Both the position numbers and the translations under genes were made by a program. DNA of 5,961 nt from the NCBI GenBank assembly GCA_002366755.1, contig DFBV01000010.1, positions 1 to 5,961 on the forward strand. The letters run 5' to 3'. Shown here piece after piece: positions 1-5,402 of the stretch (the stretch's first letter is position 1; every line of letters starts with the position of its first letter). The notes beneath the pieces were generated by a model. That model worked only from the letters and a program-made list of their open reading frames with translations, was not told the DNA's origin and ran no database searches. The stretch comes from Anaerolineales bacterium UBA3071 (lineage in GTDB: Bacteria; Chloroflexota; Anaerolineae; UBA3071).

Positions 1-849
1 ACCGTGGCCGTGGTCACGCAGTTCGGCCGCGTGGTGGGGGTGTTCAGGCCCGGTCTCAACTGGAAGATGCCTTTCATCCAGGAGACCATCGCCTATCGCA
101 CGCAGGAAATCGTCTACGAGGCCAGTGAGCGCCCCGATCTGTCGGCTGCCGACTATCGTGACTACGAAGTGGATACGGCCACAGCCGACGGTCAGCACAT
201 CCTGGCCCGCTATACGATCCGCTTCTCCATTGAGCCCGACCGGGCCGCAAGCATCGCCGAGCACCTCGGTCCCGAGGATCGCGTGGTAGAGAAGGTGATC
301 AAGGCGACCAGCCGGGTGCACGTGCGCAACATCCTGAAGCGACACACGGCTTCCGAGCTCTATTCGGGGGATGTGGAAGCGGCGCAGGCGGAGATCGAGG
401 ACCGTCTCGTCGAGGAATTCGAGCGCAATGGCCTGACGCTTTCCTTCTTCGGTCTACGCTCCATCAAGTTCAACGAAGAGTACACCGACGCGGTGGAGCA
501 GAAGCAGATTGAGGCGGAGGGCATCATCACCAAGGAGAACCTGGCCAAGCAGGCGGAGTACGACAAGCAGCGTATCATCACCGAGGCGCAGGCCGAAGCA
601 GAGAAAGAGAAGCTGGAGCGCATTGGCATCGCGGAGGGTGATGCCGGGGCCATCACGGTCAAGGCTCAGGCCGAGGCCGAGGCCATCAAGCTGGTGGCCC
701 AGGCTCAGGCGGAGGCCAACCGTCTCATCGCCGCCAGTCTGACGGACGACGTGATTAGCTGGCAGGCCGTCCAGAGCTGGGATGGTAGGTACCCCATGGC
801 GCTGGGCTCCGGTCAGTTCATCCTGCCCGGTGATCTCTTCACCGAGTAG
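1..849 (+). CDS. SPFH/Band 7 (prohibitin/stomatin-like) protein, 5'-truncated
   Basis: The reading frame is already open at base 1 (Thr-Val-Ala-Val-Val-Thr-Gln-Phe-Gly) and stops at TAG 847-849, so the start and the expected N-terminal membrane segment lie outside the window. The GTG at base 4 is probably not the true start, because VAVVTQFG is the usual first strand of the SPFH domain, which normally follows a membrane anchor. The visible part holds an SPFH domain (about residues 1-170; VTQFGRVVGVFRPGLNWKMP, then a segment ending FFGLRSIKF). A long Ala/Glu/Lys/Gln-rich coiled coil follows (about 165-245; repeated AQAEAEK and KAQAEAEAIKL). The C-terminal tail, GSGQFILPGDLF, is typical of such proteins. 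Family members form large ring or cage assemblies at membranes and often control proteases or membrane domains. No partner such as NfeD or FtsH is visible. It converges on the GH4 gene with 23 bp between the stops. Confidence 0.9.
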   Translation, partial: TVAVVTQFGRVVGVFRPGLNWKMPFIQETIAYRTQEIVYEASERPDLSAADYRDYEVDTATADGQHILARYTIRFSIEPDRAASIAEHLGPEDRVVEKVIKATSRVHVRNILKRHTASELYSGDVEAAQAEIEDRLVEEFERNGLTLSFFGLRSIKFNEEYTDAVEQKQIEAEGIITKENLAKQAEYDKQRIITEAQAEAEKEKLERIGIAEGDAGAITVKAQAEAEAIKLVAQAQAEANRLIAASLTDDVISWQAVQSWDGRYPMALGSGQFILPGDLFTE

Positions 850-872
850 CCTCAGACCACCGTAGGGGCTGG

Positions 873-2267
873 CTATTCTCCGTGGTGGAACTGCGGCAGC
901 CATTCGGCGTGCACAGTCAGGTAGTCTTCCAGGATGCAGCGGGCGCGGTCAATGTCGTTGACCATCGGGTCCAGCAGCAGCGCCTGGAGCGCTACCTGGC
1001 GGTCGCCCGTGACGGCCGCATCCACGCACAGGCTGGCGACGGCGATCTCCCGGCGGCACAACTCGGCGACCGGCTCGGGAAGCGGGCCTACAGGCAGGCC
1101 ATGGACGCCCGTGCCGCAGGCAAGCCCAGGCAGCTCCACGATGGCTCCGTCGGGCAGATTGGAGATGCAACCCGCATTGGGCAGGTTGACCGAGGGCACG
1201 TAGGTGTTGCCGTTGCTTGCGATGGCTTCGATGACCTCCACCGCCCCTTCGCTGGCAACGCGCTGCAATTCGTCAGTGGGCTGCTGTCCAAGGACCATGG
1301 CCTCGACCCGCTGCCACATCCGCTGCCGTGCCTTTTTCCCCGCCTCCCAGTCGTAGAGCCGGAGGTTGTACTCCTTCCACGGCTCCGCTTGCGGGTCGTG
1401 ACACCAGGGCAGGTATTCGCACAGATGGCTATCGCCCGGCACAGGGCAGAGACCGAAGGCTTCGAACACCGCCTGGCTCAGCGGCTCGAAGGGCAGGCCC
1501 TGCTCGGCTAGCCGTTCGGTGAACAGTGGGGTCAGGTCGCGGCCCGTAGCCCGCTCGCGCACATCCAGCAGCCAGATGAAGTGGTTGAGTCCTGCGACCT
1601 TGATGTCGAGCACTTCCTTGGCCTGAGGAGCGAACTTCCAGCAGCCGGAATGGCCGGCAGGATTGGGGTGGCTGTCGAGGTCCGGGGGCACGTCCAGGCC
1701 CAGTTCGTCCGCCAGCACCGCGCCGGCGATGCCGTAGCCAACCTTGATCTGGTGGCACAGGCCCACAGTCTGGATGGTGCTGTAGCGAGTGGCGGCCAGG
1801 CAGATGCGCGGCACGGGGTTGGTGAAGTTGATTAGCCAGGCATCCGGGCAGAGCTGTTCCATGTCCCAGAGGATGGGCATGATGGCAGCGATATTGCGGG
1901 CCGCGTGAGCGAAGCCGCCAGGGCCGCCGTTCTCGCCGTAAGGCTGGCGCAGGCCGTGCTTCAGCGGGATCTCCCAGTCTAGCCGCCACAGGTCCTCACG
2001 GGGGCCGACTTCGATGGAGAGGATGACGAACTCGGCTCCCTCCAGCACGGCGGCGCGGTCGGTATCGCTTTCGATGCTGAAGCCTGCTTCCCATTCCTGG
2101 TTGACACGCCGGGCCAGCGCGGTGATGGTCTGCAATCGCTCAGCGTGGATGTCCACCAGTGTGAGTGTACTGCCGCGCAACCTCTCGCTGCGCAGGATGG
2201 CGCCCAGCGTCTTCAGCCCAAAGCTGGCGCTGCCCGCACCGATGACGGCGATCTTGGTCGGAAGCAT
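873..2267 (-). CDS. Glycoside hydrolase family 4 (NAD+/Mn2+-dependent) glycosidase
   Basis: The 464-residue length is normal for GH4. The N-terminal Rossmann fold is clear: KIAVIGAGSASFG (residues 5-17) binds NAD, and Asp39 in TLVDI is the likely ribose contact. Further GH4 landmarks are GENGGPGGFAHAARNI (111-126), NFTNP (147-151), the metal-site Cys171-His172 (GLCHQ), the AGLNHF box with His229 (225-230), GDSHLCEYLP (278-287), and NLPNAGCISNLP (361-372). GH4 enzymes cleave glycosides by an NAD-assisted oxidation-elimination route rather than by simple acid-base hydrolysis, usually in the cytoplasm. A Cys-His pair at the metal site is seen in the non-phosphorylated substrate groups (alpha-galactosidase, alpha-glucosidase, alpha-glucuronidase) rather than in the 6-phospho groups, but the CHQ variant does not let me name the sugar. 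About 25 extra residues separate Cys171 from His229. The ATG is supported by AGAGGA at 2274-2279, six bases upstream. No transporter gene is adjacent. Confidence 0.9.
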   Translation of the reverse strand: MLPTKIAVIGAGSASFGLKTLGAILRSERLRGSTLTLVDIHAERLQTITALARRVNQEWEAGFSIESDTDRAAVLEGAEFVILSIEVGPREDLWRLDWEIPLKHGLRQPYGENGGPGGFAHAARNIAAIMPILWDMEQLCPDAWLINFTNPVPRICLAATRYSTIQTVGLCHQIKVGYGIAGAVLADELGLDVPPDLDSHPNPAGHSGCWKFAPQAKEVLDIKVAGLNHFIWLLDVRERATGRDLTPLFTERLAEQGLPFEPLSQAVFEAFGLCPVPGDSHLCEYLPWCHDPQAEPWKEYNLRLYDWEAGKKARQRMWQRVEAMVLGQQPTDELQRVASEGAVEVIEAIASNGNTYVPSVNLPNAGCISNLPDGAIVELPGLACGTGVHGLPVGPLPEPVAELCRREIAVASLCVDAAVTGDRQVALQALLLDPMVNDIDRARCILEDYLTVHAEWLPQFHHGE

Positions 2268-2273
2268 AGGTAT

Positions 2274-2279
2274 TCCTCT
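2274..2279 (-). promoter_or_regulatory. Shine-Dalgarno of the GH4 gene
   Basis: On the - strand AGAGGA is followed by six bases (ATACCT) and then ATG at 2267-2265. This supports that start codon. No convincing -35/-10 pair was seen between it and the kinase stop. Confidence 0.7.
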
Positions 2280-2314
2280 ACATGGGGGAGTGTGGGGGAG
2301 CCTTCTCGCCTTTT

Positions 2315-2381
2315 CGTGATCAGGTATTGGGCATTGGTGAGTGGGGACACCCTGATCACCAATACCTGATACCTGGTCACG
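2315..2381. repeat. 67-bp imperfect palindrome (long hairpin element) between kinase and GH4 genes
   Basis: Bases 2315-2340 (beginning CGTGATCAGGTATTGG) pair with 2381-2356 (ending CTGGTCACG). Twenty-two of 26 positions are Watson-Crick. In a + strand transcript three of the remaining four become G-U pairs and only 2332/2364 (C-A) fails. A 3x3 internal loop follows, then GGG 2344-2346 with CCC 2350-2352 and a 3-base tip. The arms are built from related short words (caggtattgg, cattggtga, tcaccaatacc). No T-run follows on either side in the direction needed for an intrinsic terminator; on the - strand the hairpin is followed by AAAA. It resembles small mobile or scattered intergenic palindromes (REP/MITE-like), but whether it is repeated elsewhere cannot be seen here. 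It fills about half of the 141-bp gap (2268-2408); the rest holds only the GH4 ribosome site. Confidence 0.75.
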
Positions 2382-2408
2382 GAGACAAGACGCTCCGACT
2401 GACCCTTG

Positions 2409-2894
2409 CTATTGCTTATACCCAATCATGCGCAAGAAATCCTTGCGCCACTGGATGTCCTCGTCTTCCTCGATTCCCTTCGACTTCAGCCCATCCACCA
2501 CGCCCAGGATACCGCGGCCTTGCTCCGTCTCAGCGATGATCACCTCGACGGGGTTGGCGGTAGCGCAGAAGATGTGGCACACCTCGGGCACCATCTTGAT
2601 AGCGTTCAGCACGTTGATGGGGTAAAAGCCAGTGGCCAGGAAGATGATGAAGCCATGGCCTGCGGAGAGAGCCAAAGCGTTCTTCCTAGCCAGCTCGATC
2701 ATGGCCTCGTCGGTGCCGGTCCAGCGGATCAGACATTTGCCCGAAGACTCACAAAAGGCCAGGCCGAACTTGATGCCCGGCACGGCGGTGACCATCGCTT
2801 CGTGGATGTCCTCGACCGTCTTGATGAAATGGCACTGCCCCAGGATGAGGTTGACCTCCTCGGGCTTCTCCAGTTTGATGATTTCCAGCTCCAT
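2409..2894 (-). CDS. Adenosine-specific kinase family protein (PF04008)
   Basis: This 161-residue protein matches the small PF04008 family (about 160 residues) along its whole length. Recognisable blocks are KFGLAFCESSGKCLIRWTG (42-60), SAGHGFIIFL (77-86), the YPINVLNAIK box (91-100), CATANPVEVIIAETEQGRG (110-128) running into ILGVVDG (129-135), and a C-terminal WRKDFLRMIGYK. The family name rests on structural work on the Pyrobaculum aerophilum member, where a modified histidine and binding of adenosine and AMP were reported; the physiological reaction is poorly established. It has no signal peptide or membrane segment, so it should be cytosolic. The start is firmly supported by AGGAGG six bases upstream. 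It lies 372 bp downstream of argS on the same strand and in the same reading frame, separated by the 9-bp repeat array. It could be co-transcribed with argS or have its own promoter; no clear promoter is visible. Confidence 0.9.
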   Translation of the reverse strand: MELEIIKLEKPEEVNLILGQCHFIKTVEDIHEAMVTAVPGIKFGLAFCESSGKCLIRWTGTDEAMIELARKNALALSAGHGFIIFLATGFYPINVLNAIKMVPEVCHIFCATANPVEVIIAETEQGRGILGVVDGLKSKGIEEDEDIQWRKDFLRMIGYKQ

Positions 2895-2900
2895 GGGTGT

Positions 2901-2906
2901 CCTCCT
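2901..2906 (-). promoter_or_regulatory. Strong Shine-Dalgarno of the adenosine-specific kinase gene
   Basis: AGGAGG on the - strand is followed by a six-base spacer (ACACCC) and ATG 2894-2892. It is the best ribosome site in the window and shows that the kinase is independently initiated, even though the frame is open further upstream. Confidence 0.85.
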
Positions 2907-2936
2907 GAATGTGTGGATCGACGCGTTGACGACATC

Positions 2937-3260
2937 GGCTGCATCGCCTGCACCGGCTGCATCGGTTTCATCGGCTGCATCGGCTGCATCGGCTACATCG
3001 GCTGCATCAGCTGCATTGGCTGCATCGGCTGCGTCGGCTGCATTGGCTGCATCGGTTTCATCGGCTGCGTCGGCTGCATCAACTGCACCGGCTGCATCGG
3101 TTCCATCGGCTGCATTGGCTGCGTCGGCTGCATCAGTTCCATCGGTTCCATCGGTTCCATCGGCTGCGTCGGCTGCGTCGGCTGCATCAGCTGCATCGGT
3201 TTCATCGGCTGCATCGGTTCCATCGGCTACATCTGCTACATCGGTTGCATCGGCTACATC
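2937..3260. repeat. 9-bp minisatellite, 36 complete units without an indel
   Basis: Read on the + strand, the unit is GGCTGCATC. Thirty-six consecutive units run from 2937 to 3260 with perfect 9-bp phasing, followed by a 6-base partial (GGCTGA) that abuts the argS stop. Twelve units are the exact consensus. Recurrent variants are GGCTGCGTC (5), GGTTCCATC (4), GGTTTCATC (3), GGCTACATC (3) and GGCTGCATT (2); the other seven units differ singly. Unit positions 4 (T) and 6 (C) never vary. Position 5 varies most (12 units), then position 3 (9 units). The array occupies nearly all of the 372-bp gap between argS and the kinase gene. In frame with both genes on the - strand it would read Asp-Ala-Ala, with Asn, Gly, Glu, Val and Thr variants. 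No recognisable protein, RNA or promoter was seen inside it. Confidence 0.95.
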
Positions 3261-3266
3261 GGCTGA

Positions 3267-4946
3267 CTACATCCTCTCCGGTGCGCTCACGCCAATCAGC
3301 CCCAGCACGCGAGCCAGCGCGATCTTGCTCGATTCCACCAGTTTCAGGCGGGCTTTGGTCAACTCGGCATCAGAGGGCTCGCTGGATACGACGCGGCAGT
3401 CTCGGTAGAAGGCGTGGAAGGTGGCCGCCAGATCCTGTGCGTAATGCGGCAGATGATGCGGCGCCAGCTTCATGGCTGCCATCTCCACCACCTCCGGCAG
3501 CTCCCGCATCTTGCGGATCAGGGTGAGCTCCGACGGATGGATAAGCAGGCCCACGTCGCCGTCGGCGTAGCGTTCTGCGCTCCAGTCCTGCTCGGCGGCG
3601 TGGCGTAGGATGCTGGCAATGCGGGCGTGGGCATACTGCACGTAGTAGACCGGGTTCTCCTGCGACTGCTCCCGCGCCAGGGTGAGATCGAACTCCATCT
3701 GGCTGTCAATGGCGCTGGTCAGCAGGAAGAAGCGCACGGCGTCGGGGCCGACGTCGTCCAGCACCTCGCTCAAGCGTACTATCGTGCCCGCCCGCTTGGA
3801 AAGCCGTACGTCCTCGCCTCCCTCCTTCAGCGTGACCAACTGGTAGATGATGAGCGTGAGCTGTTCCGGGGCCAGCCCCAGCGCCTGCATCATGGCCTTC
3901 ATGCGTGGCACGTGGCCCTGATGGTCCGCTCCCCAGACGTCAATCACCCATTCGAAGCCACGGCGGATGAACTTGTCATAATGGTAGGCGATGTCGGAGG
4001 CGAAGTAGCCGGGTTGGCCGGTGGAACGGATGAGTACCTCGTCCTTGTCGCCGCCCAGGTCCTTGGCGTTGAACCATACAGCACCTTCGCGCAATACCAG
4101 GTGATCTTCCTGGCGTAGGAGGCTCATCACGTGATCGAAGACTCCTTCGCTGTACAGCGAGCGCTCCAAGAACCAGTTGTCGTAGTGGATACCCAACCGC
4201 TCGCAGTCAGAGCGAACGCTGCCCAGCACCTTCTCCCGCACGCCCAGGTCAGCCAGCGCCTGCACAGCATCCTCATGGTCCATCTGAAGGTACTTGTCGC
4301 CCTCGGCCCGAGCGATCTCCTCTGCCCATTCAACGATGTACTGCCCCCGGTAGCCATCTTCGGGTAACGCCGCGTCCTGGCCCAGTGCCTGGGCGTAGCG
4401 GGCATAGAGGCTCTGACCGAAGAGTTGGATCTGCGTGCCGGCGTTGTTGACATAGTACTCGCGCTGAACCTCGTAGCCCGCGGCGGCCAGCACATTGGCC
4501 AGCGTGTCGCCAATGACCACGTTGCGCCCGAATCCGACGTGCAACGGGCCGGTGGGGTTGGCACTGCCGTATTCCACCTGCACCCGCTTCCCCAGGCCGA
4601 GGTCCACGTCGCCCCAGCGCTCGCCAGCGGTGCGGATCGTCTCCACCTGCTGCGCCAGCCAGCCCGCGTCCAGCGTGAAGTTGATGAAGCCGGGGTGGAC
4701 AATGCCCACCTGGCCGATGAATTCGGTGCTGGGAAGTCGCTTGACGATGGCACGGGCGATCTTCATGGGGGCCATACGGGCGTAGCGTGCCGATTGCAGG
4801 GCGACGTTGGTACTGTAGTCGCCGTGGGTCGCCTGCTTGGGCCGTTCCACCATCACCGGTGGGGATGCGTACTTCGGCAAATCCCTCTTCCGCTGCGCCT
4901 TCTTGATCGCTTTTGCGATGAGTGTGGTAAGTTCGTCTTTGATCAT
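3267..4946 (-). CDS. argS: Arginyl-tRNA synthetase
   Basis: ArgRS is a cytosolic class I synthetase that charges tRNA-Arg with arginine, consuming ATP and releasing AMP and PPi. The 559-residue length is normal. Domains in order are: an N-terminal additional domain binding the tRNA D-loop (about 1-100); the catalytic core with the HIGH-type site SANPTGPLHVGFGR (128-141) and YYVNNAGTQ (164-172); WGADHQGHVPRM (338-349); the KMSKS-type loop as LSKRAGT (382-388); then DAVRFFLL (402-409) and the DALR anticodon-binding domain from about 433 (YYVQYAHARIASILR). It ends in APERM, the usual ArgRS C-terminus, so the TAG is at the natural place. It begins six bases after the HEPN stop, with a modest ribosome site (AAAGG) lying inside the end of the HEPN gene, which suggests translational coupling. 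All expected motifs are present. The stop codon directly abuts the minisatellite. Confidence 0.97.
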   Translation of the reverse strand: MIKDELTTLIAKAIKKAQRKRDLPKYASPPVMVERPKQATHGDYSTNVALQSARYARMAPMKIARAIVKRLPSTEFIGQVGIVHPGFINFTLDAGWLAQQVETIRTAGERWGDVDLGLGKRVQVEYGSANPTGPLHVGFGRNVVIGDTLANVLAAAGYEVQREYYVNNAGTQIQLFGQSLYARYAQALGQDAALPEDGYRGQYIVEWAEEIARAEGDKYLQMDHEDAVQALADLGVREKVLGSVRSDCERLGIHYDNWFLERSLYSEGVFDHVMSLLRQEDHLVLREGAVWFNAKDLGGDKDEVLIRSTGQPGYFASDIAYHYDKFIRRGFEWVIDVWGADHQGHVPRMKAMMQALGLAPEQLTLIIYQLVTLKEGGEDVRLSKRAGTIVRLSEVLDDVGPDAVRFFLLTSAIDSQMEFDLTLAREQSQENPVYYVQYAHARIASILRHAAEQDWSAERYADGDVGLLIHPSELTLIRKMRELPEVVEMAAMKLAPHHLPHYAQDLAATFHAFYRDCRVVSSEPSDAELTKARLKLVESSKIALARVLGLIGVSAPERM

Positions 4947-4952
4947 GTGAAG

Positions 4953-5402
4953 TTACCCTTTCTTACCGAGGCGTGGCTGTCCCGTGATGAACAGCCTGAT
5001 CTCTTCCACAAACTTTCTGCAGAAATCCAAAGCCTGTTCAGCCTCTTGCCGGGAGACCAATCCGGCTACCTCGTAGACCACTCGATGTCGCTTGCGGCGC
5101 ATCTGGTCGAAATAAGCCACTTGTTCGCGGAATTCTTGTCCCAACGTCAGTTCGGCAAAACGTACCACAGTGTGGTGCTGATCCTTGCCGCGGGGCCGAT
5201 AGCTGCGATGAAACATCAGGGATCGGGCAGCTTGTAGGACGGCGTTGTAAGCGATGCTGAACGCCCAATCGGGGTCGTCGTCCAGGTTTCGCGCCGCAGT
5301 GGCCAGATCGCGCGCAGCCACCTTCAACAGTCGTTGGATTTCCGTAGCCCTGGCCCGATAGGGCTTAATCTTGCTCTGGCGTTCCAATTCGGAGTAAGTC
5401 AT
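4953..5402 (-). CDS. HEPN-domain protein (HepT-like, partner of MNT nucleotidyltransferase)
   Basis: This is a 149-residue, all-helical, soluble protein. The HEPN four-helix pattern is seen in DDDPDWAFSIAYNAVLQAAR (41-60) with SLMFHRSYRPRGKDQHH (61-77) and FREQVAYFDQMRRKRHRVVYE (91-111), followed by EAEQALDFCRKFVEEI. HEPN proteins paired with MNT nucleotidyltransferases form type VII toxin-antitoxin systems, in which HEPN is an RNase that the partner inactivates by adenylylation. The catalytic R-X4-6-H motif is not canonical here: the segment aligned with it is RHRVVYE (105-111), with Tyr110 where His would be expected, while His106 lies only three residues after Arg102. The protein may therefore be inactive, divergent or of another HEPN subgroup. 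The gene overlaps the MNT gene by 38 bp; the ATG is the first possible start after an in-frame TAG. AAGGA sits only two bases from the ATG, so coupling to MNT translation is likely. It ends six bases before argS. Confidence 0.85.
   Translation of the reverse strand: MTYSELERQSKIKPYRARATEIQRLLKVAARDLATAARNLDDDPDWAFSIAYNAVLQAARSLMFHRSYRPRGKDQHHTVVRFAELTLGQEFREQVAYFDQMRRKRHRVVYEVAGLVSRQEAEQALDFCRKFVEEIRLFITGQPRLGKKG
4957..4961 (-). promoter_or_regulatory. Probable Shine-Dalgarno of argS inside the HEPN gene
   Basis: AAAGG on the - strand lies in the last sense codons of the HEPN gene, ten bases before the argS ATG (4946-4944). The spacing is a little long and the match partial, which fits re-initiation after translation of the upstream gene. 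Confidence 0.45.

Larger units (their letters stand above)
2895..3266 (-). other. Stop-free in-frame link between argS stop and kinase start
   Basis: Read on the - strand from the codon after the argS TAG, 124 codons run without a stop directly into the kinase ATG. The first two are Ser-Ala, then come 36 repeat triplets (Asp-Ala-Ala type), then a short non-repetitive stretch (DVVNASIHTFRRTP) whose last codons contain the kinase Shine-Dalgarno. The frame has no ATG, GTG or TTG before the kinase start, so it could be translated only by reading through the argS stop or by frameshifting. I list it as a geometry, not as a gene. Other frames of the repeat are also open, which lowers its significance. 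Confidence 0.6.

Noticed and set aside
857..888. Shared terminator hairpin between the convergent SPFH and GH4 genes (CCACC 857-861 with GGTGG 884-888)
   Set aside because: Only five firm pairs, then wobbles and mismatches, a large loop, no T-run, and the right arm is inside the GH4 coding sequence.
882..1511. 209-residue open frame on the + strand
   Set aside because: It is antisense to the GH4 gene, whose conserved motifs span the region. Long antisense frames are expected in GC-rich coding DNA.
2315..2381. Intrinsic terminator for the kinase gene
   Set aside because: The hairpin lies downstream of the kinase stop, but the - strand has AAAA rather than a T-run after it, and the stem is far longer than normal.
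2993..3223. - strand open frame with a Met-Gln-Pro repeat and many ATG codons
   Set aside because: It lies wholly inside the repeat, is closed by TAG in the GGCTACATC-type units, has no ribosome site, and its ATG codons are just part of the unit.
2937..3260. CRISPR array
   Set aside because: The unit is 9 bp with no separate spacers, and no cas genes are present. It is a tandem minisatellite.
2406..3266. + strand open frame that would encode a Cys-Ile-Gly repeat protein
   Set aside because: Its first half is antisense to the well-supported kinase gene, there is no ribosome site, and the repeat part is open simply because the 9-bp unit lacks stops. The commonest unit change alters the second base of the Cys codon, giving unlike residues (Cys, Phe, Ser, Tyr).
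2632..3408. + strand open frame with an Ala-Ser-Ala repeat
   Set aside because: It is antisense to the kinase and argS at its two ends and has only low-complexity sequence between them. It is a shadow of the minisatellite.
4425..5237. 270-residue open frame on the + strand
   Set aside because: It is antisense to argS and the HEPN gene, both with clear family motifs. Its translation shows no recognisable domain and no ribosome site.
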